A stretch of DNA of 64,000 nt from Streptomyces humicola (GTDB taxonomy: Bacteria > Actinomycetota > Actinomycetes > Streptomycetales > Streptomycetaceae): NCBI RefSeq assembly GCF_024436035.1, contig NZ_JANFNG010000018.1:62001-126000 (forward strand), read 5' to 3'. Of this stretch, positions 49,327-57,590 are shown one piece after another. Positions within the stretch are counted from its first letter, which is position 1; every line of letters starts with the position of its first letter. Both the position numbers and the translations under genes were made by a program. The notes below the pieces were generated by a model. The model worked only from the letters and a program-made list of their open reading frames with translations. It was not told the DNA's origin and ran no database searches.

Positions 49327-50514
49327 ATGCTGGACATCGCTGACGAGTTGCACCGTTGGTGCGAGCAGGGGCGGGTCTTCGCCGTCGCGACCGTGGTCGC
49401 GACCGGCGGCAGCGCGCCCAGGCAGCCAGGTGCGGCGCTCGCCGTCGACTGCGACGGCACCGCCATCGGCAGCGTGTCCGGCGGGTGCGTCGAAGGAGCC
49501 GTGTACGAGCTCTGCCAGGAGGCGCTGGAGTCCGGTGACTCCATGCTCCAGCGCTTCGGCTACTCGGACGAGGACGCCTTCGCCGTGGGGCTCACCTGCG
49601 GCGGGGTGATTGACATCTTCGTCCAGCCCGTGGACCCGGACAGGCGGCCGGAGCTGGCGGGCGCCCTGGGCGCTGTCGCCGCGGGAGATGCGGCGGCGGT
49701 GGCGAGGATCGTCTCCGGGCCCGCCGAACTCCTCGGCGAGGCGTTGGTCGTGGCGGCCGACGGGTCGTACGACGGCGGCTTCGGCGACCCGGAGCTCGAC
49801 GCGACGGTGCGCGCCGAGACCGCCGCGTTCCTGGAGGTCGGACGCACCGGCACCGTAGAGATCGGGAATCGTCTCGCATCCGCAGATCAAGAACAGAGCG
49901 AAGGCGGAGCGCAGCGGAGCGGAAGCTTCTGCGGCGAGGCGTTGAAGTTGATCATCGAGTCCAGCGTTCCGCCGCCGCGGATGCTGGTGTTCGGCGCCAT
50001 CGACTTCGCCGCCGCGCTGGTCCGTGCGGGGAAGTTCCTCGGTTACCACGTGACCGTCTGCGACGCGCGCCCGGTCTTCGCGACGAAGGCACGCTTCCCT
50101 GAGGCGGACGAGGTCGTCGTCGACTGGCCGCACCGATACCTGGACTCGCAGGTCCTCGACGGCCGCGCCGCGTTGTGCGTGCTCACCCACGACGCGAAGT
50201 TCGACATCCCGCTGCTGCAGCGGGCGTTGAAGCTTCCGGTGGGTTACGTCGGCGCGATGGGGTCGCGCCGCACCCATCTGCAGCGCCTCGACAGGCTGCG
50301 GGAAGTCGGCGTCACCGAGCTGGAACTGGCCCGGCTGCACTCGCCGATCGGCCTGGACCTCGGCGCCCGCACGCCCGAGGAGACGGCCCTGTCGATCGCC
50401 GCTGAGATCGTCGCGCACCGGCGCGGCGGCAGCGGCCAGTCGCTGACCCGCAGTGGCGGGCCCATCCACCACGACACCGCTCCGGCCGCCGGCCGGGTCA
50501 CGTCGGTGGCCTGA
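49327..50514 (+). CDS. xdhC: XdhC-family molybdenum cofactor insertion protein
   Basis: A 395-residue accessory protein that binds and sulfurates molybdenum cofactor for xanthine dehydrogenase. The N-terminal XdhC domain has GSAPRQPGAALAV and GSVSGGCVEGAVYELCQEAL near residue 55. The C-terminal Rossmann half has PPPRMLVFGAIDFAAALVRA, THDAKFDIPLLQRALKLPVG and YVGAMGSRRTHLQRL. Between them, near residues 178-210, lies an unusual stretch (NRLASADQEQSEGGAQRSGS and onward) absent from the usual linker. AGTAGGGAGTCACCACC precedes the ATG at 49327. Confidence 0.92.
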   Translation: MLDIADELHRWCEQGRVFAVATVVATGGSAPRQPGAALAVDCDGTAIGSVSGGCVEGAVYELCQEALESGDSMLQRFGYSDEDAFAVGLTCGGVIDIFVQPVDPDRRPELAGALGAVAAGDAAAVARIVSGPAELLGEALVVAADGSYDGGFGDPELDATVRAETAAFLEVGRTGTVEIGNRLASADQEQSEGGAQRSGSFCGEALKLIIESSVPPPRMLVFGAIDFAAALVRAGKFLGYHVTVCDARPVFATKARFPEADEVVVDWPHRYLDSQVLDGRAALCVLTHDAKFDIPLLQRALKLPVGYVGAMGSRRTHLQRLDRLREVGVTELELARLHSPIGLDLGARTPEETALSIAAEIVAHRRGGSGQSLTRSGGPIHHDTAPAAGRVTSVA

Positions 50515-50521
50515 CCACCGT

Positions 50522-51661
50522 TCACCGGTAGGTGAGTTCGGCGAGTTCGCTCGCGACCCGGGTGCGGAAGGCGGGGACGCGGCCGAGCAGCGGGAGCACC
50601 GTGGTGCGTGCCGTCCGCGCCGCGACAGCGTCGGAGGTGGCGAGCCTCGTCAGCCGGTCGGTAAAGGAGACGACGCGGCGTGCGACCGGGCGCCGCAGCG
50701 CCTCGTACGTCTCCGGCCGTCCCTCGGCAAGCGCCCGGCCCAGCACATAGCCGTCCTGGATCCCGGTGTTCATGCCCTGGCCTCCGGCCGGGCTGTGCAC
50801 ATGCGCGGCGTCCCCGGCGAGCAGCAGCCGCCCCGCGCGGAAGCGGTCGGCGAGCCGGTGGTGCACCCGGAACCGGGACGACCAGGTGATCCCGGTGACC
50901 CGCCCCTGGCCGGGCGCGCACGCGTCCAGCAGCCCCTGCATATAGGCGATGTCCGGCTCGGCCGGCGCCTCGTCCACGGTGGCGACCACGCGGAAACGGT
51001 CGCGGGGCAGCGGTACCACGACCATCAGACCCGCCTCGCTGAACAGCAGCGACCCTTCGTCGCGGCCCGGTGCCCACTCCATCGTCAGGTCGGCGAGGGC
51101 GAACGACTCGTCGTAGGAACCGCCGGTGAAGCCGATGCCGGAGGCGGTGCGCACGGCGCTGTGCATTCCATCCGCGCCGACGGCCCAGGCGGCGCGCAGC
51201 GTCTCGCCGGTGGTCATGGTGAGGGTGACGCCCTGGTCGTCCTGCGTCACCGAGGCCACCTCGTACGGGCGGTGGACGTCGCCGCCGAGTTCGCGCAGCC
51301 GTTCCAGAAGCACCGCTTCGGTCTCGTACTGCGGGATCATCAGCGCGAACGGGTACGGGGTGGGCAGTCCTGCGAAGGAGATGCCGAGCAGCTGCCGCGC
51401 GCCGTCGCGGACCGTGAACCGCTCGATGCGCAGGCCGCGTTCGATCAACGGCTTGGCGGCGCCGATCCCGTCGAGAACCTCCAGCGTACGGGCGTGCACG
51501 ACCGCGGCGCGCGAGGTGTTGGCGCCCTCGGGGAGCTTGTCGAGGAGGACGAAGTCCACCCCCGCGGAGGCGAGGGTCGCGGCGAGCGCGAGGCCGGTGG
51601 GTCCTGCGCCGACGATGGCGACCTCGGTGCGGTCGGGGAGTGCGGTGGTGTGGGTGTTCAT
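50522..51661 (-). CDS. FAD-dependent aromatic-type monooxygenase
   Basis: A 379-residue class A flavin monooxygenase of the PHBH/aromatic hydroxylase type. The dinucleotide motif VAIVGAGPTGLALAATLASA is near residues 14-33, the second motif GADGMHSAVR near 155, and the FAD-ribityl motif LLLAGDAAHVHSPAGGQGMN near 275. Substrate unknown: Streptomyces homologues act on polyketides, phenols or drugs such as rifampicin. The ATG at 51661 follows AAGGGGGTCACCACC. It is divergent from a TetR gene with a palindromic operator between, so it is presumably induced by its substrate. Confidence 0.92.
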   Translation of the reverse strand: MNTHTTALPDRTEVAIVGAGPTGLALAATLASAGVDFVLLDKLPEGANTSRAAVVHARTLEVLDGIGAAKPLIERGLRIERFTVRDGARQLLGISFAGLPTPYPFALMIPQYETEAVLLERLRELGGDVHRPYEVASVTQDDQGVTLTMTTGETLRAAWAVGADGMHSAVRTASGIGFTGGSYDESFALADLTMEWAPGRDEGSLLFSEAGLMVVVPLPRDRFRVVATVDEAPAEPDIAYMQGLLDACAPGQGRVTGITWSSRFRVHHRLADRFRAGRLLLAGDAAHVHSPAGGQGMNTGIQDGYVLGRALAEGRPETYEALRRPVARRVVSFTDRLTRLATSDAVAARTARTTVLPLLGRVPAFRTRVASELAELTYR

Positions 51662-51682
51662 GGTGGTGACCCCCTTCGGCAT

Positions 51683-51711
51683 GCCAACAGCTGTTGGCCA
51701 ACGTCTGTTGA
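51683..51711. promoter_or_regulatory. tandem palindromic operators between monooxygenase and TetR genes
   Basis: GCCAACAGCTGTTGGC (51683-51698) is a perfect 16-bp palindrome. It is followed at once by CCAACGTCTGTTGA (51698-51711), an imperfect second copy with CAAC/GTTG arms. They lie 22-50 bp upstream of the monooxygenase start and 56-84 bp upstream of the TetR start. This is the typical layout of a TetR repressor controlling itself and the divergent enzyme. Confidence 0.8.
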
Positions 51712-51766
51712 CAGAATGCGCCGCAGGGCATGGAAAGTCAACACATGGTGGCCTACATTTGGTGGC

Positions 51767-52324
51767 ATGCCCCCGAGATCCGACCGCACCAAGGCCGCCA
51801 TCCTGCGCGCCGCCCGTGAGCGCTTCGCTGCGAACGGTTACGAACGCACCACGATCCGCGCCGTCGCCGCCGACGCGAACATCGACCCGTCCATGGTCAT
51901 CCGCTATTTCGCCACCAAGGAAGGGCTCTTCGACGCCGCCCTCACCATCGACCTGCGCCTGCCCGACCTGACGGCCGTGCCCGTCGTCGAGCTGCCCGGC
52001 ACGCTCGTGCGGCTCTTCCTCGAACGCTGGGAGAGCGATCCCTCCGGCGACACGCTGCTCGTCCTGCTGCGCTCGGCTGTCACCAACGACCGCGCCGCGG
52101 AGCGAGTACGGGCGATCTTCACCCGTCAGGTCGCCCCCACCCTGGTCGCGGCCCTCGGCCCGCAGGTCGTCCCCCGCGCCGCGCTGGTCGCCTCCCAGCT
52201 CCTCGGCCTCGCCCTCACCCGCTACCTGCTCCGCCTTCCGCCGGTGACCCAGATGACCGCGGACGAGATCGCCGAGACGCTCGCCCCGGCGCTGGCCGCG
52301 ACGTTGGGCCTGGCGGAGGCTTGA
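51767..52324 (+). CDS. TetR-family transcriptional regulator
   Basis: A 185-residue repressor. The N-terminal helix-turn-helix is RTKAAILRAARERFAANGYE, RTTIRAVAADANIDPSMVIR, YFATKEGLF at residues 6-54. The C-terminal ligand domain resembles the TetR_C_17 type (RLPPVTQMTADEIAETLAPA near the end). The ATG at 51767 is the only good start. The palindromic site upstream and the divergent flavin monooxygenase make that enzyme its likely target. Confidence 0.92.
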   Translation: MPPRSDRTKAAILRAARERFAANGYERTTIRAVAADANIDPSMVIRYFATKEGLFDAALTIDLRLPDLTAVPVVELPGTLVRLFLERWESDPSGDTLLVLLRSAVTNDRAAERVRAIFTRQVAPTLVAALGPQVVPRAALVASQLLGLALTRYLLRLPPVTQMTADEIAETLAPALAATLGLAEA

Positions 52325-52328
52325 GACC

Positions 52329-52703
52329 TCAGTCGCTCGCGGTGTCGTCGATGTACTCGATGTACTCGATGTACTCGAAGACCGCGCCGTCCGGGTGCCG
52401 GGCGATGAGGCGGGCGCCGTTCGGCGCGGGGGAGGAGTCTTCGAGGATCTCGCCTCCGCAGCGCTCGACGGCCGCGATCACGAGGTCCATCCGCTCGACC
52501 AGTACCGTGGCCGTGCGGTCCGCGTACGGCGCGGTGTCTCCGCTGAGCAGCAGGAACGGGCCGACGCGGGCTAGATGGACGTCGCGGAAGCCGAAACGCC
52601 GGACGGCCTCCGGCGGGACGCCGGCCAGTTCCCGGTAGAGCGGGATCGCCGCTTCGAGGTCCTCCACGACGACGCGGGCCAGCACACCGGTGATGTTGGG
52701 CAT
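52329..52703 (-). CDS. VOC-family (glyoxalase/bleomycin resistance-like) protein
   Basis: A 124-residue single-domain protein of the vicinal oxygen chelate fold. The domain starts MPNITGVLARVVVEDLEAAI and includes FGFRDVHLARVGPFLLLSGD and NGARLIARHPDGAVFEYIEY. The ATG at 52703 has no obvious ribosome site. The frame is open without a stop into an upstream DinB-like fragment, so the gene may now be translated as a fusion from 52841. The C-terminus is EYIEYIEYIDDTASD, made by a 9-bp tandem repeat. Confidence 0.7.
   Translation of the reverse strand: MPNITGVLARVVVEDLEAAIPLYRELAGVPPEAVRRFGFRDVHLARVGPFLLLSGDTAPYADRTATVLVERMDLVIAAVERCGGEILEDSSPAPNGARLIARHPDGAVFEYIEYIEYIDDTASD
52348..52378. repeat. 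9-bp tandem repeat at the VOC gene 3' end
   Basis: TCGATGTAC is repeated three full times plus TCGA (52348-52378), encoding the EYI tripeptide repeat at the protein C-terminus. A perfect 9-bp unit suggests slippage and possible copy-number variation that keeps the frame. Confidence 0.9.
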
Positions 52704-52841
52704 GCACCGCACAACCACCGCGGCCGAGGCCTTATGCCACTCGATCACGGTCGTGCGCTTCGCGGCCTGGGCGTCGGTGATCCCGCGGACGGTGATCAGC
52801 AGCATCTCGCGCTGCTCCGCCAGCGTCCGCCGGTCCAGCAC
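52704..52841 (-). pseudogene. N-terminal remnant of a DinB/DUF664-type protein
   Basis: In frame ahead of the VOC domain the sequence reads MLDRRTLAEQREMLLITVRG, then ITDAQAAKRTTVIEWHKASA. This closely resembles the first helix and turn of DinB/DUF664 thiol-S-transferase-like proteins (RQRE-LL-V-GLTDEQA-R), but the rest of the four-helix bundle and its metal His residues are missing. A deletion seems to have joined it to the VOC gene. Confidence 0.5.
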
Positions 52842-52921
52842 CCTCCATGCCGGCCAACGCTATCCCCGGGGTACGACAGCGTGCGCAGAACCTCGTGAGG
52901 CCTCGGGCGTTGGACATCTCG

Positions 52922-53419
52922 ATGCGTAATTTCGTCCGGATGCCGTGGCAGTGGACCGCGGGCGTGGCCCTCGCCGTCGTCGCGCTCGCCGCCGCGGTCA
53001 TCGCGGTCATCGCGGTGTTCGCACACGTCCGCGCCCCGCAGGAGGCCGCTGGGCCGGGCTCCGGCGCCCTGTCCACGCCCACGGTCACCTCGCAGGACGT
53101 GGACAGGGCCGCCTATGCGCACGGCTGCGTCACCGAGCGGGACGGCATCGCGTCGTGCTTCGTCTGGGACCAGAACGGCGCACAGGCGTATGCCGATCCC
53201 TCGAAGCGGAAGCGGATCGGTCTGCTGCGCTACGGGGTCCAGCCGTTCTCCTGCCAGACGCGCGGGGAGACGGCCGCCAAGGCGGATGTCGCCAATCGGC
53301 GCTACTACAGCTCCTGGTGGCTCCGCTACGCCGGCCCCTCCGCTACGGCCTGGGTCAACGCCGTGGAGATCCTGGGAGGATGGGACCACGGAAAGGTCCC
53401 GCACCTGGAGCAGTGCTGA
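52922..53419 (+). CDS. hypothetical membrane-anchored exported protein
   Basis: A 165-residue protein with one N-terminal transmembrane segment (AGVALAVVALAAAVIAVIAVF, residues 13-33) and an exported domain of about 120 residues. The exported part contains four Cys (AHGCVTERDGIASCFVW, QPFSCQTRGE and the terminal LEQC), which could form disulfides. I do not recognise the family. The ATG at 52922 places the hydrophobic segment normally; the frame is open upstream to 52847. The ribosome site is weak. Confidence 0.6.
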   Translation: MRNFVRMPWQWTAGVALAVVALAAAVIAVIAVFAHVRAPQEAAGPGSGALSTPTVTSQDVDRAAYAHGCVTERDGIASCFVWDQNGAQAYADPSKRKRIGLLRYGVQPFSCQTRGETAAKADVANRRYYSSWWLRYAGPSATAWVNAVEILGGWDHGKVPHLEQC

Positions 53420-53484
53420 CCGGTACATACGGCCTACCGCGCGTCCCCGGTGACGGGGAGTTCGTGCACCCCGTAGATGTTCAT

Positions 53485-53975
53485 GCCGTGGCGCAGCGGG
53501 CACCTGCTCGGGCGATACCGGCGCCGAGGGCGACGCCGCAGGTGTGGCCCGCTGTGGGCGCTGGCCGGCGCCGGGCTCGTGCCGCCCCGGCAGGGCGCGG
53601 GGGTCTTCGTCGTTGCTACGCAGGCGGTCGAGGACTGGCCGACGCGGTTGCGCAAGGCGGCCATCACCGATGTCTACGAGGTCCGCATGCTGGTGGAGGT
53701 GCAGGCGGCCCGGCCGGCGGCGCGGCGCCGCACGGAGGACGACATCACGGCGATGCGACAGGCCCTCGACGGCCGTCGCGCCGCCTCCGACAACGCGGCC
53801 TTCGTGGACGCCGACCTCGCCCTGCACGCGGCACTCATGGCGGCCGCCCACCAACCCCGTGCTTGCCGACCTCTTCGGGGAGTTCGTGCCCGTCCTGCGC
53901 AAGACGAGGAAGAGGCCGGCGGCTCGCTCAGGCGGAGCTGGAGGGGACGTTCGCGATGGTGCGCCGCTCGGGTCA
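53485..53975 (+). pseudogene. decayed GntR/FCD regulator gene
   Basis: One frame reads AGLVPPRQGAGVFVVATQAV (end of a GntR winged helix), then DVYEVRMLVEVQAARPAARR, DDITAMRQALDGRRAASDNA and FVDADLALHAALMAAAHQP from an FCD sensor domain. After a frameshift near 53858 another frame continues VLADLFGEFVPVLRKTRKR, and a later frame gives ELEGTFAMV. The helix-turn-helix proper and the start are missing or scrambled. At least two frameshifts mark it as a true pseudogene. Confidence 0.7.
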
Positions 53976-54617
53976 GAGCTCCCGGCCCGGGGCGAGGTAG
54001 CGGCGCAGCACGCGTTTGCACTCGGTGATCAGTGCCGGGTCGCCGTCGGGAGCGACCCGGAAGGCGAGTTGCAGGACCGCGTCCGCGCACTCCATGGCGA
54101 CGCGCAGGGCGAGGGGTGACTCGACGCGCTCGCCGTCGGTGAGCAGGCCGGCGGTCAGGGCGCGCAGGCGTTCGGCTACGGCCGCGTTGTTGTCGAGGAC
54201 GCCGTCGAGGATGTGCTGTTCGGTGTGGGTGCCGGGCGGGCCGACCAGGCCGAAGTCGAGGACGCCGAAGCCGGCCACGGAGCGTTTCATCGTGACGAAC
54301 TCCTCCACCGCGACATCGACCAATGCCGCTACATCCGAGGGGTGTTCGGCCTCCATACGACGGGAGAGCCGCTCCAGGTAGCGCTCGAGGTTGCGTTCGG
54401 CGAGCGCTCCCACCAGGCCGTCCTTGCTGGGGAAGAACTGGTAGAGCGTGCCGATCGGCACATCGGCGCGCCGTGCCGCCTCACGGGTCGTCAGCGCGGC
54501 GTAGCCGGACTCGTCGAGTAGTTCGGCGGCCGCGTCCAGGATACGTTCGAACCGTGCCAGGCTGCGCCGTTGGACGGGACGTCGGCGCACCGGGCTCCTC
54601 GTGGCATCAATCGTCAC
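53973..54617 (-). CDS. TetR-family transcriptional regulator
   Basis: A 214-residue repressor. The N-terminal DNA-binding domain is FERILDAAAELLDESGYAAL, TTREAARRADVPIGTLYQFF, PSKDGLVGALAERN near residues 20-75. The C-terminal domain ends TECKRVLRRYLAPGREL. The GTG at 54617 is chosen because the conserved region begins soon after; the frame remains open upstream to 54659. It is divergent from the beta-glucosidase operon, with a CACTCTGAGTG palindrome between, and so probably controls it. Confidence 0.9.
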   Translation of the reverse strand: MTIDATRSPVRRRPVQRRSLARFERILDAAAELLDESGYAALTTREAARRADVPIGTLYQFFPSKDGLVGALAERNLERYLERLSRRMEAEHPSDVAALVDVAVEEFVTMKRSVAGFGVLDFGLVGPPGTHTEQHILDGVLDNNAAVAERLRALTAGLLTDGERVESPLALRVAMECADAVLQLAFRVAPDGDPALITECKRVLRRYLAPGREL

Positions 54618-54630
54618 CGTTCCACTGTGC

Positions 54631-54641
54631 CACTCTGAGTG
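54631..54641. promoter_or_regulatory. short palindrome in the TetR/beta-glucosidase gap
   Basis: CACTC-T-GAGTG is an 11-bp palindrome with perfect 5-bp arms, 14 bp upstream of the TetR start and about 40 bp upstream of the beta-glucosidase start. A CACTG half-like copy precedes it (54624-54628). Candidate operator. Confidence 0.45.
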
Positions 54642-54681
54642 AATCGCTATCATGAACACCCCTCATGTTTTGGAAGGGGGT

Positions 54682-56016
54682 ATGGCGATGCCGCTGCCGT
54701 CGCTTCCCGCGCTGCCCGCCGCGTTCGTCTGGGGCGTCTCCTCCTCCGCGTACCAGGTGGAGGGCGCCACCACTGAGGACGGACGCGGGACTTCGGTCTG
54801 GGACACCTTCGCCGCGCGGCCCGGGGCGGTACGGGACGGGCACACCGCCGTGACCGCCTGCGACCACTACCACCGCTGGCCCGAGGACGTGGCGTTGCTG
54901 AAGGGGCTCGGCGTCGACGCCTACCGGTTCTCCATCGCCTGGCCGCGCGTGCAACCCACCGGGGCCGGGCCCGCCAACCAGGCCGGGCTCGGCTTCTACG
55001 ACCGGTTGACCGACGGGCTGCTGGAGGCCGGGATCACGCCGGTGCCCACGCTGTACCACTGGGATCTGCCACAGGCCCTCGAGGACCGAGGGGGCTGGCC
55101 GGCGCGGGAGACCGCGTACCGGTTCGCCGACTACGCCGCTGTGGTGGCCGGGCGGCTCGGCGACCGGATCCGTGACTGGATCACGCTCAACGAGCCGTTC
55201 GTGCACATGGCGTTCGGGTACGCGCTGGGCTATCACGCACCGGGACGCACTCTGATGCTCGATGCGCTGCCGGTGGCCCACCACCAGCTGCTGGGGCACG
55301 GTCTGGCCGCGCAGGCGCTGCGCGAGCACGGGGGGCGCGTGCTGATCGCCAACAACTGCTCGCCGGTCCGGCCGGCCACCGACGCGCCGCGGGACCTGGC
55401 CGCAGCCGAGGCCTACGACGCGCTGCACAACCGCCTCTTCAACGACCCCCTGTTCCTCGGGCGTTACCCCGACCTGTCTCCTTTCGGCGTCGAGGGCGAC
55501 CTCGGGGGAGTCGTACGCAACGGCGACCTCGCCGTCATCTCGGCACCGCTCGACGGCCTCGGCGTCAACTACTACAACCCCACCGTCATCCGAGCCCCGG
55601 CAGCCGGCGCCGTCCTCCCTTTCGACGAGGCACCACTCGACGGCGTGCCCCGCACCGCCTTCGACTGGCCGGTGGTCCCCGAGGGCCTCACCGATCTGCT
55701 CCTCGGCCTCACCCGCCGCTATGGCGACGCCCTCCCACCGCTCACCGTCACCGAGAACGGCTGCTCCTACCCCGGCACCGACGACCACGAGCGGATCGCC
55801 TTCCTCGACGCACACATCCGGGCGGTCGCCGACGCGGTGGCCCAAGGCGCCGACGTCCGCGGCTACTTCGTCTGGACACTCACCGACAACTTCGAATGGG
55901 CCGAGGGATACCACCAGCGCTTCGGCCTCGTCCACGTCGACCACGCCACGCAGCTGCGCACGCCGAAGGCGTCATACGCCTGGTACCGCGACGTGATAGC
56001 GGCGCAGCCGCGATGA
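54682..56016 (+). CDS. GH1 beta-glucosidase
   Basis: A 444-residue cytoplasmic glycoside hydrolase of family 1, hydrolysing beta-glucosides such as cellobiose. The N-terminal signature FVWGVSSSAYQVEGATTEDG, the acid/base Glu in WITLNEPFVH near residue 170 and the nucleophile Glu in LTVTENGCSYPG near residue 355 are all present, with the C-terminal GYFVWTLTDNFEWAEGY. GGAAGGGGG stands just before the ATG at 54682; ATGs at 54688 and 54652 are in frame. Its stop overlaps the start of the transporter gene (ATGA). Confidence 0.95.
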   Translation: MAMPLPSLPALPAAFVWGVSSSAYQVEGATTEDGRGTSVWDTFAARPGAVRDGHTAVTACDHYHRWPEDVALLKGLGVDAYRFSIAWPRVQPTGAGPANQAGLGFYDRLTDGLLEAGITPVPTLYHWDLPQALEDRGGWPARETAYRFADYAAVVAGRLGDRIRDWITLNEPFVHMAFGYALGYHAPGRTLMLDALPVAHHQLLGHGLAAQALREHGGRVLIANNCSPVRPATDAPRDLAAAEAYDALHNRLFNDPLFLGRYPDLSPFGVEGDLGGVVRNGDLAVISAPLDGLGVNYYNPTVIRAPAAGAVLPFDEAPLDGVPRTAFDWPVVPEGLTDLLLGLTRRYGDALPPLTVTENGCSYPGTDDHERIAFLDAHIRAVADAVAQGADVRGYFVWTLTDNFEWAEGYHQRFGLVHVDHATQLRTPKASYAWYRDVIAAQPR

Positions 56017-57266
56017 GCGGTGTCCGTCTCCGCGGGACCGCGCCGGCCGCCGCCCTCGCCGAGCCCACCACGCCGGTCGGCGCGGCCTGGACCGCGTCGC
56101 TGAGCCTGGCCACGCTCGCCGTCTTCATGGCGTTCCTCACCCCGATCCAGATCCTGCTGCCGCTCCAGCTCGAACACGCCGATCCCGCCCACAAGGACGC
56201 CGCGCTCTCCTGGGTCACCGGTGTCGGCGCGCTGGTCGCGATGGCCGCCAACCCCGTCGCCGGGGCGCTCAGCGACCGCACCACCTCCCGCCACGGCAGA
56301 CGGCGGCCGTGGATACTCGCCGGAGCGGTGACGAGCGCGGTGGGGCTGCTGGCCACCGCCGCGCAGCATACGGTCGCCGGGATCCTCGTCGGCTGGTGCC
56401 TGGCGCAGGCCGGGCTCAACGGTCTGCTCGCCGGGGTGACGGCGCCCGTCGCCGACCAAGTGCCGGTAAGGCAGCGGGCGGTGGTCTCCGGCTGGACGGG
56501 CATCTGCCAGTCGCTCGGCCTGGTCGTCGGCGCGATGCTGGTCACGCAGGCCGTCACCGGCGTCGTCACCGGCTATATGCTCATCGCCGCCGTCACCGTC
56601 GCGCTGTCGCTCCCGTTCGTCCTGGGCTTCCGCGAACCCGTGCTGCCGCGTGAGCAGCGCCCGCCGCGGATGCGCGACGCCGCGCTGTGGATATCCCCGC
56701 GCCGCCACCCCGACTTCGGATGGGCCTGGCTCACCCGCTTCCTGATCAACCTCGGCAACGCCATCGGCACGCTCTATCTGCTCTACTACCTCACCGACGC
56801 CGTCCACTACCCGCACCCGGGTGATGGCGTGCTCGTGCTCACCGTCGTCTACACGCTCGCTGCGGCCGTCACGGCGATCCCCTCCGGGATCGTCTCCGAC
56901 CGCACCGGCCGCCGCCGCTTCCTCGTCCTCGTCTCCTGCGTGGTGATGGCCGCAGCCGCGATGCTGCTCGCCGCCGTCCACACCTGGCCCGCCGCCATCA
57001 CCGCCGCCGCGGTGCTCGGCGCCGGATTCGGGATCTACCTCGCCGTCGACCAGGCGCTGATCACCCAGGTGCTGCCGACCGCGGCCGACCGGGCCAAGGA
57101 CCTCGGAGTGATCAACATCGCCAACTCCGCGCCGCAGGTGCTCGCCCCGGCCCTCGCCGCGCCGGTCCTCGCGCACGCGGGCGGCTACGCCGGCCTCTAC
57201 ACCCTCGCCGCCCTCGTCACCCTCGCCGCGGGCCTCCTGGTCCGGCGCATCCGGACGGTCGCCTGA
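56013..57266 (+). CDS. MFS-type sugar transporter (GPH-like)
   Basis: A 417-residue integral membrane protein with about 12 helices. It shows loop signatures of glycoside-pentoside-hexuronide/MFS transporters: GALSDRTTSRHGRRRPWILA after helix 2 and SGIVSDRTGRRRFLVLVSCV in the second half. Translationally coupled to the beta-glucosidase gene, it should import the beta-glucoside that enzyme cleaves. No PTS or ABC component is nearby. The export of a glucoside is a less likely alternative. Confidence 0.9.
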   Translation: MSGVRLRGTAPAAALAEPTTPVGAAWTASLSLATLAVFMAFLTPIQILLPLQLEHADPAHKDAALSWVTGVGALVAMAANPVAGALSDRTTSRHGRRRPWILAGAVTSAVGLLATAAQHTVAGILVGWCLAQAGLNGLLAGVTAPVADQVPVRQRAVVSGWTGICQSLGLVVGAMLVTQAVTGVVTGYMLIAAVTVALSLPFVLGFREPVLPREQRPPRMRDAALWISPRRHPDFGWAWLTRFLINLGNAIGTLYLLYYLTDAVHYPHPGDGVLVLTVVYTLAAAVTAIPSGIVSDRTGRRRFLVLVSCVVMAAAAMLLAAVHTWPAAITAAAVLGAGFGIYLAVDQALITQVLPTAADRAKDLGVINIANSAPQVLAPALAAPVLAHAGGYAGLYTLAALVTLAAGLLVRRIRTVA

Positions 57267-57328
57267 CGCTGGCGTGACCCCTCCCCGGCGCGCCACGATG
57301 TGACCGGCGTTCTCGACGAGGAGGGCAC

Positions 57329-57485
57329 ATGGCGGACAGCAAGGGCACGGGCACGGCCACCGAGGATTTCCGGGCGGAGGCGATGGTCGGCGGCTACCAC
57401 CGCACCGGCGACATCGGCTCACGCGACGCCGACGGCTACATCACCTGCATCGCGCGCGCCGCAGAACGTCTTCGAAGCGTCAACA
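57329..57485 (+). pseudogene. left remnant of an acyl-CoA/acetyl-CoA synthetase gene
   Basis: The frame from 57329 reads GGYHRTGDIGSRDADGYITC then IARA. After a one-base shift, QNVFEAST follows, matching the Y-x-TGD, DGY-x-x-x-GR and DDVFKASD region of acyl-CoA synthetases. Homology stops near 57485. The continuation of the same type of protein reappears near 59265, on the other side of a complete and different acyl-CoA ligase gene. Confidence 0.7.
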
Positions 57486-57590
57486 TCAGGGGGCTTTTCT
57501 TTTCAATTGTGGTGGGCCGCTTGAGTGACGGTGGCCGTTGGTATTCCTTCGTTGTTGTTCCTGGGCGCTGCGGATAGGGGAGAGAAAGCA

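Noticed and set aside
47691-49544. A 617-codon open frame antisense to the purine permease
   Set aside because: Its composition is dominated by Asp, His, Gly and Arg runs, as expected for the complement of a GC-rich membrane protein gene.
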